Assembly: GCF_004801395.1 (NCBI RefSeq)
Contig: NZ_SSOA01000003.1
Location: 310,001 to 374,000, forward strand
Origin: Gillisella terrae
GTDB taxonomy: Bacteria; Pseudomonadota; Alphaproteobacteria; Rhizobiales; Rhizobiaceae
Direction: 5' to 3'
DNA: 64,000 bases
The position numbers and the translations under genes were made by a program. The notes below the pieces were generated by a model that worked only from the letters and a program-made list of their open reading frames with translations, was not told where the DNA came from and ran no database searches. This document shows, one piece after another, positions 37,210 through 44,865 of this stretch. How positions within the stretch are numbered: position 1 is the stretch's first letter; each line of letters begins with the position of its first letter.

Positions 37210-38018
37210 CAGACCAAAAGGCCGGACTGAATGAAACACCCTATGAAACGGTGGATGCCTTTCATCGCGGCCGTTTCTATCTGGTGCAGCCCAAAGGGCG
37301 CGGCCATCGCGCAGGCATGGATGCCATGCTGCTGGCATCGCTGATTGATGATGAACGTCCTGTTCGTGTTGTCGATCTCGGGGCAGGGGCAGGCGGTGCT
37401 GGCCTTGCGGTGGCATCGCGCCTGCCGCAAGCCCATGTGACTCTGGTGGAGCGTTCCTCTGAGATGCTGACTTACGCCGAGAAAACACTGGCGCTGGCCG
37501 AAAACGCCCCCCTCTGTTCCCGTGTCAGCCTGATCGCCGCTGATGTCACCCTGACCGGCAAGGCTCGTCATGCGGCGGGCCTGCTGGATAATGCCTTTGA
37601 TCATGTGATCATGAACCCGCCGTTTAATGATGGCCGCGATCGGCCAACACCGGACAGTCTGAAAGCCGAGGCCCATGCCATGCAAGGCGATGTGTTTGAG
37701 AATTGGCTGCGCACGGCGGGTGCCATTGTGCGGCCCGGCGGGCAATTATCGCTGATTGCCCGGCCGCAATCGATTGCCGAGATTATCGCCGCCTGCGGCA
37801 AGCGCTTTGGCGGCATTGAAATCACCTTGATCCATCCGCGTGAAGGGGAAAGCGCCATTCGGCTGCTGCTGACCGCCATCAAGGGCTCAAAGGCAAGGCT
37901 TGCCTTTCGCAGCCCGCTGTTTATGCATGGGGCAGATAGCCACGCCTTTTTGCCGCAAGTGGATGACCTCAGCAATGGCCGCACCGGTTATGCGCGCATC
38001 AACAACAAAGTCATCTGA
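37206..38018 (+). CDS. tRNA1(Val) adenine-N6-methyltransferase-type enzyme
   Basis: A 270-residue SAM-dependent methyltransferase. Motif I is VVDLGAGAGGAGLAVASRLP; motif IV is IMNPPFNDG (NPPF, the N6-adenine/N5-glutamine type). The N-terminal GRFYLVQPKGRGHRAGMDAM fits the TrmN6/YfiC group that methylates A37 of tRNA-Val. The start is GTG at 37206, fixed by the 4-bp overlap with DUF2007. An S49 peptidase gene follows 87 bp later. The substrate is inferred from family only. Confidence 0.85.
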   Translation: MTDQKAGLNETPYETVDAFHRGRFYLVQPKGRGHRAGMDAMLLASLIDDERPVRVVDLGAGAGGAGLAVASRLPQAHVTLVERSSEMLTYAEKTLALAENAPLCSRVSLIAADVTLTGKARHAAGLLDNAFDHVIMNPPFNDGRDRPTPDSLKAEAHAMQGDVFENWLRTAGAIVRPGGQLSLIARPQSIAEIIAACGKRFGGIEITLIHPREGESAIRLLLTAIKGSKARLAFRSPLFMHGADSHAFLPQVDDLSNGRTGYARINNKVI

Positions 38019-38105
38019 GGTGAGCAAAATGCACGGTGCTTATTGTGTTTGCCGCGCCATCTCTTACATGAGATTGCAAAGATAATTGCAGGAAGGTTGC
38101 ACGAT

Positions 38106-38969
38106 ATGGCGGGTTTGTTGAAGCGATTGATTCCGAAGAAGTTTCGCAAAGCTGAGCTGATTATTCCCGTGGTGCAATTGCATGGCGCGATCATGAGCGG
38201 CGGCAGCCGGTTTCGCCCGGCGCTCAATCTGGCAAGCGTGGGGCCTCTGCTGGAAAAGGCATTCAAGCACAAGGATAGCCCGGCGGTGGCGCTGACCATC
38301 AATTCTCCCGGTGGCTCTCCGGTGCAATCACGCATGATTTACCAGCGCATTCGCACATTGGCCGAGGAGCATAACAAGACCGTTCTGGTGTTTGTCGAGG
38401 ATGTTGCCGCCTCGGGTGGCTATATGATTGCGATTGCCGGTGACGAGATCATTGCCGATCCAACCTCAATTGTTGGCTCCATTGGTGTGGTGTCTGGCGG
38501 CTTCGGCTTTCCAGAGCTGTTGAAGAAGCTGGGCGTTGAGCGGCGCGTTTATACCGCTGGCGAAAACAAGGTGATGCTGGACCCGTTTCAGCCCGAAAAA
38601 GCCAGCGATATCGAATATTTGAAGACCCTTCAGCTCGATATTCACGACGTTTTCATCACCATGGTCAAAGAGCGCCGCGGCATTCGTCTGGTCGATGATG
38701 CGCAAGTGTTTTCCGGCCTGTTCTGGACCGGTCGCAGGAGCTTTGAACTGGGCTTGATTGATGGACTTGGCAGTTTGCGCGAAACTATCAAGGCGCGCTA
38801 TGGCAAGAGTGCCAAGCTTGAATTGATCTCTGCCAATCGGGGCTTGTTTGGGAAGACCCGGCCCGGCATTTCCTCCTTTGCTAAAGCCGATCATTTGGCG
38901 GCGGCTGCCGCTTCCGGGCTTGCGGAAACCATCGAAGACAGGGCATTGTGGGCGCGTTTCGGACTCTGA
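38106..38969 (+). CDS. S49-family (SppA/SohB-like) serine peptidase
   Basis: A 287-residue signal-peptide-peptidase-like protein. The Ser/Lys dyad is visible: Ser103 in EDVAASGGYMIA and Lys155 in AGENKVMLDPF. ADPTSIVGSIGVVSGGFG and FWTGRRSFELGLIDGLGSL complete the family pattern. There is no strong N-terminal membrane helix, so it is soluble or peripheral. The ATG at 38106 has AGGAAGG upstream. A 62-residue membrane protein gene follows after 15 bp and is probably cotranscribed. Confidence 0.92.
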   Translation: MAGLLKRLIPKKFRKAELIIPVVQLHGAIMSGGSRFRPALNLASVGPLLEKAFKHKDSPAVALTINSPGGSPVQSRMIYQRIRTLAEEHNKTVLVFVEDVAASGGYMIAIAGDEIIADPTSIVGSIGVVSGGFGFPELLKKLGVERRVYTAGENKVMLDPFQPEKASDIEYLKTLQLDIHDVFITMVKERRGIRLVDDAQVFSGLFWTGRRSFELGLIDGLGSLRETIKARYGKSAKLELISANRGLFGKTRPGISSFAKADHLAAAAASGLAETIEDRALWARFGL

Positions 38970-38984
38970 AAGCAAACAACTGAC

Positions 38985-39173
38985 ATGACGCGCATTGTCT
39001 TCTTCCTGCTCCTGATCGGAGTTGTTTATTGGTACTATCGCCGATTTACCCAAGATGCTGAAAAGCTGGCGCGCCGCACGCGCCAGAAAGAGCGCGAGCG
39101 CGAAACGGGTGCCATTGCAACGCTGGTAAAAGATCCTAAAACCGGCGAATACCGCATCAAGGATGATGATTAG
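38985..39173 (+). CDS. Small membrane-anchored protein
   Basis: 62 residues: an N-terminal membrane helix (IVFFLLLIGVVYWYYRRF, about 4-21), a strongly charged Arg/Lys/Glu segment (RRTRQKERERETGA), and a short tail with DPKTGEYRIKDDD. The tail resembles the end of small rhizobial membrane proteins encoded next to S49 peptidases. The 15-bp spacing suggests it serves the peptidase, perhaps as an anchor or substrate; that is inference. Confidence 0.75.
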   Translation: MTRIVFFLLLIGVVYWYYRRFTQDAEKLARRTRQKERERETGAIATLVKDPKTGEYRIKDDD

Positions 39174-39180
39174 AGCGGGT

Positions 39181-39434
39181 CACAGTACACGACGCATAGG
39201 TTTTACCGTATAGCTCACCCCCCTCTGCCCTGCCGGGCATCTCCCCCCACAAGGAGGGAGATCGACAAAAGCAGCCCTTTTGCTCAACAGCATACGTCCT
39301 ATGTGTCGGAAATCACGAGTTCATTGTGAGAAACGAGCGGGAGCGCCTATCCGATCTCCCTCCTTGTGGGGGAGATGGCTGGCAAGCCAGAGGGGGGTAA
39401 ACGGCACATAAAGGCGTTTGTGTCGGGTACTGTG
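39181..39434. repeat. MITE-like element with terminal inverted repeats, copy 2
   Basis: 254 bp, inverted relative to the copy at 5985-6228 and homologous throughout. Ends are CACAGTACACGACGCA and TTGTGTCGGGTACTGTG. The flanks AGAGCGGGT and AGAGTGGTT agree at 7 of 9 positions and may be a decayed target duplication. It begins 7 bp after the small-protein stop and contains no gene. Confidence 0.75.
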
Positions 39435-39454
39435 AGAGTGGTTCATGGACACGC

Positions 39455-39540
39455 TCTAGGCTTTTGTTTTAACCCATTTCCCGACGGAAAGCCGTTTCAC
39501 ACTTTTCCTGGAATTGCTTTCAAGCGAAACGATTTGCTCA
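39455..39540. repeat. Diverged rhizobial palindromic repeat; remainder of intergenic gap
   Basis: The stretch with CGACGGAAAGCCGTTTCACA then CTTTTCCTGG is an inverted, diverged relative of the repeats at 5899 and 12233. From 39541 to 39846 no gene can be supported; the DNA turns A/T-rich before the kinase gene. Confidence 0.5.
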
Positions 39541-39846
39541 AACGACACGTGGCAAGATACACTCGAAGACGCATAAAGCGAGCAACGGTCGGCTTAAATC
39601 TGACTGCTGCTTGCATGACAGTGCCGTGTTCATAAGGTTTCGTTCAACGATACGACGATGCGGGGCTAGGAGATAAAGCCCGGACTTGCAACATTCAAGG
39701 GCCTGCGCGCTCATCGATCCCCTTGGAAACCTGTTGATTTTTATTGCAAATGCGCATTAAATTACATCTGCTTTTATCGTCATGAAATAAAGCAATGTCT
39801 TGAGAGACGTTGAGCTGCATCGAGCAGAAAACAGGGAGCGAAGGCA

Positions 39847-41025
39847 TTGTCTTTTTCAGGCGTGAAACAAGCCTGGCCTGCATCTGCAAGGCTGGTCAGC
39901 ACCGACGATTTTCTGGCCATTGGCGGAGAGACCGCCGAAGAAATTCGCACATTCGGTTGGGCCGAAACCTCGCTTGGGCCGATTGAAACATGGCCGGCCT
40001 CTCTGAAGGCCACTTTGCGCATGATGTTGTCTTCCAAGCAGCCCATGTGCTTTTGGTGGGGGCCTGATCTGCTGCAATTGTACAACGATGCCTACCTGCC
40101 CATTCTGGGCCTGCGGCGCGGCAAGGCCTTGGGCCGACCGTTTCAGGAGATTTGGTCGGACGTCTGGCATGATGTTCTGCCCTTTGTGAACAGCGCTCTG
40201 TCCGGTGAACCAACCTGGATGGAAGACATGCCATTGATCATGACCCGCAACGGTTATGAAGAGCAGACTTACTGGACCTTTTCCTACAGTCCGCTCTATG
40301 GCGATGGCGGGGCCATTGAGGGCATTTTGAATATTGTCACTGAAACCACCAAAATTGTGGCTGGGCGGGAGGCCTTGCAAAAGAGCTACGAAGAGGTGCA
40401 GGCGCATCTTGTTCGGCATCAGGCCTATGAGCAGGAACTGCGATTGTTGAACAGCGAACTGGCCCACCGCATGAAAAACACGCTGGCCATGGTGCAATCC
40501 ATTGTCAGCCAGTCGATTCGCAGCTCAGAGTGTATTGATGAAGTGGCAGTCGTTGTCTCAGGGCGGATTCGTGCTTTGGCAAAAGCGCAAGATTTGCTCA
40601 CCGGCGTTAGCATTGCGGCGGCGGATTTGGCGATGATTGCAGAAAATGCCGTCGAGCCGCATCGCAGTGAGCCCGATCGGTTTGTGTTCAGCGGGCCAAA
40701 ATTGCTGATGTCGGCCCGGCAGGCGCTGGGTCTGTCCTTGGCGCTGCACGAGTTGGCCACCAACGCCACCAAATATGGGGCCTTGTCAGCCCCGGGCGGT
40801 CAGGTGTCGATCTGCTGGAATCTGGATACGGAAAACCAGTTTTCCCTCTCCTGGACGGAGACAGGTGGGCCTTTGGTGATAGCGCCAACACGGCGGGGAT
40901 TCGGCTCAAAATTGACCGAGCGGGCCGTGGCGGATCTGTTTCATGGCACAGCGGTGATCGGTTTTGTTCCTTCGGGTGTGGTGTTTTCGTTGCAAGGGCG
41001 GCTCGATCAATCAACGGATCTGTGA
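39847..41025 (+). CDS. PAS-containing HWE-family histidine kinase
   Basis: A 392-residue soluble sensor kinase. A PAS-like region (about 45-175: AETSLGPIETWPASLKATLR, WWGPDLLQLYNDAYLPILGL) precedes a short coiled coil and the HWE kinase core: the phospho-accepting His is in LNSELAHRMKNTLAMVQSI, the N-box reads LALHELATNATKYGALS, and SWTETGGP (the W-x-E that names the family) and RRGFGSKLTERAV complete it. The start appears to be TTG (39847) after GGGAGCGAAGG; a GTG 15 bp later is an alternative. No response regulator is adjacent, so it is an orphan. The input is unknown, possibly light or redox as in related PAS kinases. Confidence 0.87.
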   Translation: MSFSGVKQAWPASARLVSTDDFLAIGGETAEEIRTFGWAETSLGPIETWPASLKATLRMMLSSKQPMCFWWGPDLLQLYNDAYLPILGLRRGKALGRPFQEIWSDVWHDVLPFVNSALSGEPTWMEDMPLIMTRNGYEEQTYWTFSYSPLYGDGGAIEGILNIVTETTKIVAGREALQKSYEEVQAHLVRHQAYEQELRLLNSELAHRMKNTLAMVQSIVSQSIRSSECIDEVAVVVSGRIRALAKAQDLLTGVSIAAADLAMIAENAVEPHRSEPDRFVFSGPKLLMSARQALGLSLALHELATNATKYGALSAPGGQVSICWNLDTENQFSLSWTETGGPLVIAPTRRGFGSKLTERAVADLFHGTAVIGFVPSGVVFSLQGRLDQSTDL

Positions 41026-41138
41026 GCGCCACATGGCGCACACGGCTTGACCAGAATGATCCGCCGTGGCAGGTCAGGGATCAAGATTGACACAAGCCCA
41101 TCAAAGCGACATCTGTCGGGGATGGGGTAAGTAAAGTG

Positions 41139-42107
41139 ATGCAGGTTCCAATGACGAATTCACCCGCCCCCCATATGGACCCAAAGCGCTCGTTTCAGGC
41201 GCTGATTCTGACGTTGCACAATTACTGGGCCGATAAAGGCTGCGCCGTGTTGCAGCCCTATGATATGGAAGTGGGTGCGGGTACATTCCATCCAGCCACC
41301 ACGCTGCGCGCGCTTGGCCCAAAGCCGTGGAAGGCTGCCTATGTTCAGCCCTCGCGCCGCCCGTCTGATGGCCGCTATGGCGAAAACCCCAACCGTTTGC
41401 AGCACTATTACCAATATCAGGTGATTCTGAAGCCAAACCCATCCAACCTGCAAGAGCTGTACCTCGGATCATTGAAGGCCATTGGTCTTGATCCGCTGCT
41501 GCACGATGTGCGTTTTGTGGAGGACGATTGGGAAAGCCCGACGCTGGGTGCTTGGGGTCTGGGCTGGGAATGCTGGTGCGACGGCATGGAAGTGTCGCAG
41601 TTCACCTATTTTCAGCAGGTTTGCGGCATTGAATGCTCGCCGGTGGCCGGTGAATTGACCTATGGTCTGGAGCGTCTGGCCATGTATGTGCAGGGCGTGG
41701 ACAATGTTTATGACCTGAACTTCAATGGCCGCGAAGGCGAAGAGAAGATTTCCTACGGCGATGTGTTTTTGCAAGCCGAGCAGGAATATTCCCGCCATAA
41801 TTTTGAATTCGCCAACACCGAGATGCTGCTGCGCCATTTCACCGATGCTGAAAAAGAATGTCAGGCCTTGCTGGCTGCGGGCGCTCCCGGCGGCAACGAC
41901 AATCAGCGCCTGCACAAATGCGTGTTTCCGGCCTATGACCAGTGCATCAAGGCATCTCACGTGTTCAATCTGCTGGATGCGCGCGGCGTGATTTCGGTCA
42001 CAGAGCGCCAGAGCTATATCCTGCGGGTGCGCACGCTGGCCAAGGCCTGCGGCGAGGCATTTTTGCTCACCGATGCCGGTGGCGCAAATTTCATTGCGGC
42101 TGCGTGA
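41139..42107 (+). CDS. glyQ: Glycyl-tRNA synthetase alpha subunit
   Basis: The catalytic alpha subunit of the tetrameric bacterial GlyRS, 322 residues. Diagnostic stretches include [59 protein letters not shown] and [20 protein letters not shown]. Starts at GTG 41136, ATG 41139 or ATG 41151 are all possible; 41139 lies behind GGGGTAA. glyS follows 2.75 kb downstream, separated by three unrelated genes, whereas the pair is usually closer. Confidence 0.95.
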   Translation: MQVPMTNSPAPHMDPKRSFQALILTLHNYWADKGCAVLQPYDMEVGAGTFHPATTLRALGPKPWKAAYVQPSRRPSDGRYGENPNRLQHYYQYQVILKPNPSNLQELYLGSLKAIGLDPLLHDVRFVEDDWESPTLGAWGLGWECWCDGMEVSQFTYFQQVCGIECSPVAGELTYGLERLAMYVQGVDNVYDLNFNGREGEEKISYGDVFLQAEQEYSRHNFEFANTEMLLRHFTDAEKECQALLAAGAPGGNDNQRLHKCVFPAYDQCIKASHVFNLLDARGVISVTERQSYILRVRTLAKACGEAFLLTDAGGANFIAAA

Positions 42108-42130
42108 AGATGTCAAGATGAGGGTGGCCC

Positions 42131-42826
42131 ATGCAGCTTGATGCCCTCCTGACACAATTGATGTGGTTGCGGCGCGGCTGGCTGTTCTGTGCCGTCATCA
42201 CCGGTGCGCTTTATATGCTGTTGGTGCCGTTTTACCTTTACACAGCCTGGGTGCAATATGTGGTGGAGGCAACCGGCGCCGCCATCTCCACTGGCGTCAA
42301 TGGCTGGCTGGTGCAGATCATGGCATCATGGGCCGGGCCAATGGACAGCGGCATCGTTGTGTTTCAGGTGCTAGGGCTGGTGTTGTGGTTCGGTTGGCTT
42401 TGGCTGTCGTGCCGTTTTGTCGCCCTTCTGGGTCACGGTGAGAAAATGCGCTTTGGAGCCTTTTCGATCACGGTTTTATGGTTCGCGCCGGTGCTGAACT
42501 TGCTGTTTGTGCCGTTTGGGTTGATGGAACTCGCCAATGCGACCACCAAGGATCCGCAATCGCTGGCCGATGCCGAGCCAGACCGCGACATTCCTGTTCT
42601 GGCCTGGGGCATCGGCATTCTCAATCTGTTGAGTGACGGGCTGTTCTTTTATCTTGCCAATACGTCGGCAAGTGCTTTTGCGGGTGAGATCAGCGGCCAG
42701 AACCTGATGCACATTGCCGCCGTGAGCGGTATCGTCACACTGCTGTTGCTGCTGGCGATGGACGCTTATATCCGTCGGATTGCTGAGGCGCAGGAGACCC
42801 GTGCCGCCCGGCTGCATCTGAACTAA
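42131..42826 (+). CDS. Four-helix membrane protein, DUF4328-like
   Basis: A 231-residue inner-membrane protein of unknown function. Hydrophobic helices lie at about 18-45, 72-98, 112-135 and 155-215, the last region probably two helices. The segment VLWFAPVLNLLFVPFGLMEL resembles the WF-P-N-L-P-x-EL signature of DUF4328 proteins, which supports but does not prove the family. It starts 23 bp after glyQ. Confidence 0.65.
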   Translation: MQLDALLTQLMWLRRGWLFCAVITGALYMLLVPFYLYTAWVQYVVEATGAAISTGVNGWLVQIMASWAGPMDSGIVVFQVLGLVLWFGWLWLSCRFVALLGHGEKMRFGAFSITVLWFAPVLNLLFVPFGLMELANATTKDPQSLADAEPDRDIPVLAWGIGILNLLSDGLFFYLANTSASAFAGEISGQNLMHIAAVSGIVTLLLLLAMDAYIRRIAEAQETRAARLHLN

Positions 42827-42904
42827 ACATGCTGAGCGCATTGCTCTTGCGCTCTCGCAACCTGAACACGACCTGACCAAATGCCTGACCGGATGGACTT
42901 TTGC

Positions 42905-44176
42905 ATGACCCAAAACCTGCTTCGTGAAGACAAGCTGACCATTTTGCCCATCACCCATGCGTTGAAGGGCCACGTCAGCCCGCCCGGCTCCAAATCCATC
43001 ACCAATCGGGCGCTGCTTTTGGCAGGGCTGGCCAAGGGCACCAGCAAACTCACCGGTGCGTTGAAAAGCGACGACACCCGCTATATGGCCGAAGCCCTGC
43101 GCGCCATGGGCGTGACCGTGGACGAGCCCGACGCCACCACCTTTGTCGTCACCAGCACGGGCGAATGGAAAGAGCCAAATGCGCCGCTGTTTTTGGGCAA
43201 TGCAGGCACCGCCACCCGCTTTTTGACGGCTGCCGTAGCCTTGGCGAAAGGCCGCTTCACCGTGGATGGCGATGAGCATATGCGCAAACGCCCCATTCTG
43301 CCGCTGGTCGAAGCTTTGCAATCACTTGGCGTTGCCATTGCCGCCCCCAGCGGTTGCCCGCCGGTTGCCATTGATGCCAATGGCGCATTCAAGAAAAACC
43401 GGGTGGTGATTGATGCGGGCCTCTCCAGCCAATATGTCTCGGCCCTGCTGATGGCGGCTGCCTGTGCCGGTGAAGCTTTTGAAATCGAGCTTGCCGGTGC
43501 CGATATTGGCGCAAAAGGCTATATTGATCTGACGCTTTCTGCCATGCGCGCCTTTGGTGCGAAGATCGACCAGCCCTCAAGTTCCGTCTGGCGCGTCGCT
43601 CCCACCGGCTACACTGCCACCGATTTCCACATCGAGCCAGATGCCTCTGCCGCCACCTATCTCTGGGGAGCGGAGGTGCTGAGCGCAGGCAAGATCGACA
43701 TCGGCACACCCGCCACCGATTTCACCCAGCCGGACGCCAAGGCCTATGACGTAATCTCGGCCTTTCCAAATATGCCAGCGGTGATTGACGGCAGCCAGAT
43801 GCAAGACGCCATTCCCACCATCGCCGTGCTGGCGGCCTTTAACAAAACTCCGGTGCGTTTTGTTGGCATCGCCAACCTGCGCGTCAAGGAATGCGACCGC
43901 ATCCGGGCGCTTTCCACCGGGCTGAACAACATCCGCGAAGGCTTGGCCACCGAAGAAGGCGATGACCTGATCGTGGCTGCCGACCCATCCCTGATCGGCC
44001 AGACCTTGCCCGCCGAGATCGACACCTTTGCCGATCACCGCATTGCCATGAGCTTTGCGCTGGCGGGCCTGAAAATCGGCGGTATCACCATTCTGGACCC
44101 CGGCTGCGTTGCCAAAACCTATCCCAGCTATTGGGATGCGCTGGCATCCTTGGGGGTTGAGTATCAGCAAGGATAG
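42905..44176 (+). CDS. aroA: 3-phosphoshikimate 1-carboxyvinyltransferase (EPSP synthase)
   Basis: Shikimate-pathway enzyme joining PEP to shikimate-3-phosphate, 423 residues. Substrate motifs are intact: PPGSKSITNRALLLAGL (Lys, Ser, Arg), GLSSQYVSALLMAA, DASAATYLW, RVKECDRIRAL and ADHRIAMSFALAG. The PEP/glyphosate loop reads LFLGNAGTATRFLTAA, so the Met and Pro of the E. coli GTAMRP loop are Thr and Phe. It lies between glyQ and glyS, not in the usual cmk-rpsA region for rhizobial aroA, so it may be a second or replacement copy. The ATG at 42905 is chosen; 42881 and 42893 are alternatives. Confidence 0.93.
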   Translation: MTQNLLREDKLTILPITHALKGHVSPPGSKSITNRALLLAGLAKGTSKLTGALKSDDTRYMAEALRAMGVTVDEPDATTFVVTSTGEWKEPNAPLFLGNAGTATRFLTAAVALAKGRFTVDGDEHMRKRPILPLVEALQSLGVAIAAPSGCPPVAIDANGAFKKNRVVIDAGLSSQYVSALLMAAACAGEAFEIELAGADIGAKGYIDLTLSAMRAFGAKIDQPSSSVWRVAPTGYTATDFHIEPDASAATYLWGAEVLSAGKIDIGTPATDFTQPDAKAYDVISAFPNMPAVIDGSQMQDAIPTIAVLAAFNKTPVRFVGIANLRVKECDRIRALSTGLNNIREGLATEEGDDLIVAADPSLIGQTLPAEIDTFADHRIAMSFALAGLKIGGITILDPGCVAKTYPSYWDALASLGVEYQQG

Positions 44177-44289
44177 TGCCTGTCAGGTTTCCCACTGTAT
44201 AATGATCGTCAGGCCGATGAGATTGCAAACTCTGATTGCGGTCTCATTCGGCATCAAATAAATTGCCCTCTCCGAATATGGGGGCAATC

Positions 44290-44619
44290 ATGGCTGTATC
44301 AACTGAACAACAAATTCTGATCGAACAAAGAGTTACCAACGAAGCCAAGTCTATTGGCGCAAGCTATCTGCTTTGGTTTTTTGTTGGTTATTTGGGTGGG
44401 CATCGATTTTATCTTGGTCGCAAAGGCTCGGCAATTGCGATGATGCTTTTGTCCATTTTTGGTGTTATTTTGTCTGTCGTCGGGATCGGCTTTATTTTGC
44501 TGATCGTTGTTGGTGTCTGGGCGTTGGTGGATGCGTTCCTCATTCCGGGCATGGTTGCTGAGCAAAAGAACAAAGTTCGCAATGATCTTTTGCAGCAGGC
44601 AATGCTGTCCGCAAATTGA
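44290..44619 (+). CDS. TM2-domain membrane protein
   Basis: A 109-residue protein with the TM2 domain: two helices (SYLLWFFVGYLGGHRFYLGR and an LLSIFGVILSVVGIGFILLI stretch) with the conserved G-HRFYLG turn and a following W-x-x-VDAFLIPGM. Function unknown; such proteins are widespread. The ATG at 44290 has GGGGGC upstream; the longer frame from 44236 does not. It is a single-gene unit with its own terminator. Confidence 0.85.
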   Translation: MAVSTEQQILIEQRVTNEAKSIGASYLLWFFVGYLGGHRFYLGRKGSAIAMMLLSIFGVILSVVGIGFILLIVVGVWALVDAFLIPGMVAEQKNKVRNDLLQQAMLSAN

Positions 44620-44632
44620 TGATGCGATTGTG

Positions 44633-44657
44633 AAATGCCGCCGTTGAGCGGCATTTT
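44633..44657 (+). terminator. Terminator of the TM2 gene
   Basis: AAATGCCGC - 6-nt loop - GCGGCATTT, then TGCCTG; 13 bp after the stop. The T-run is short. Confidence 0.7.
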
Positions 44658-44736
44658 GCCTGCATTGTATGGATGACTTTTCCCTTCAGGCTTGCTAAGT
44701 CGGCTGCAACGTAAAGCCAACGGTAAAGTCAGTCCT

Positions 44737-44865
44737 ATGCCCGATCTTCTGCTTGAACTCCGCTCTGAAGAAATCCCTGCGACGCCGCCCACCCGCAGCG
44801 CCACAGGCGCGAGGACGAGCAAAACAGAAAACAGCATATGCGCTGAGGAGTTCACCCATGCCTGA
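44737..44865 (+). pseudogene. Relic of the glyS 5' end
   Basis: The first 45 nt encode [15 protein letters not shown], exactly the first 15 residues of GlyS (44858 onward), but differ from the real gene at about nine third or synonymous positions. The frame then diverges into an unrelated 27-residue tail and stops inside the real glyS start. It looks like a piece of a homologous glyS left by recombination, not a recent tandem copy, which would be identical. The stretch also carries the GAGGAG that serves the real glyS. Confidence 0.75.
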
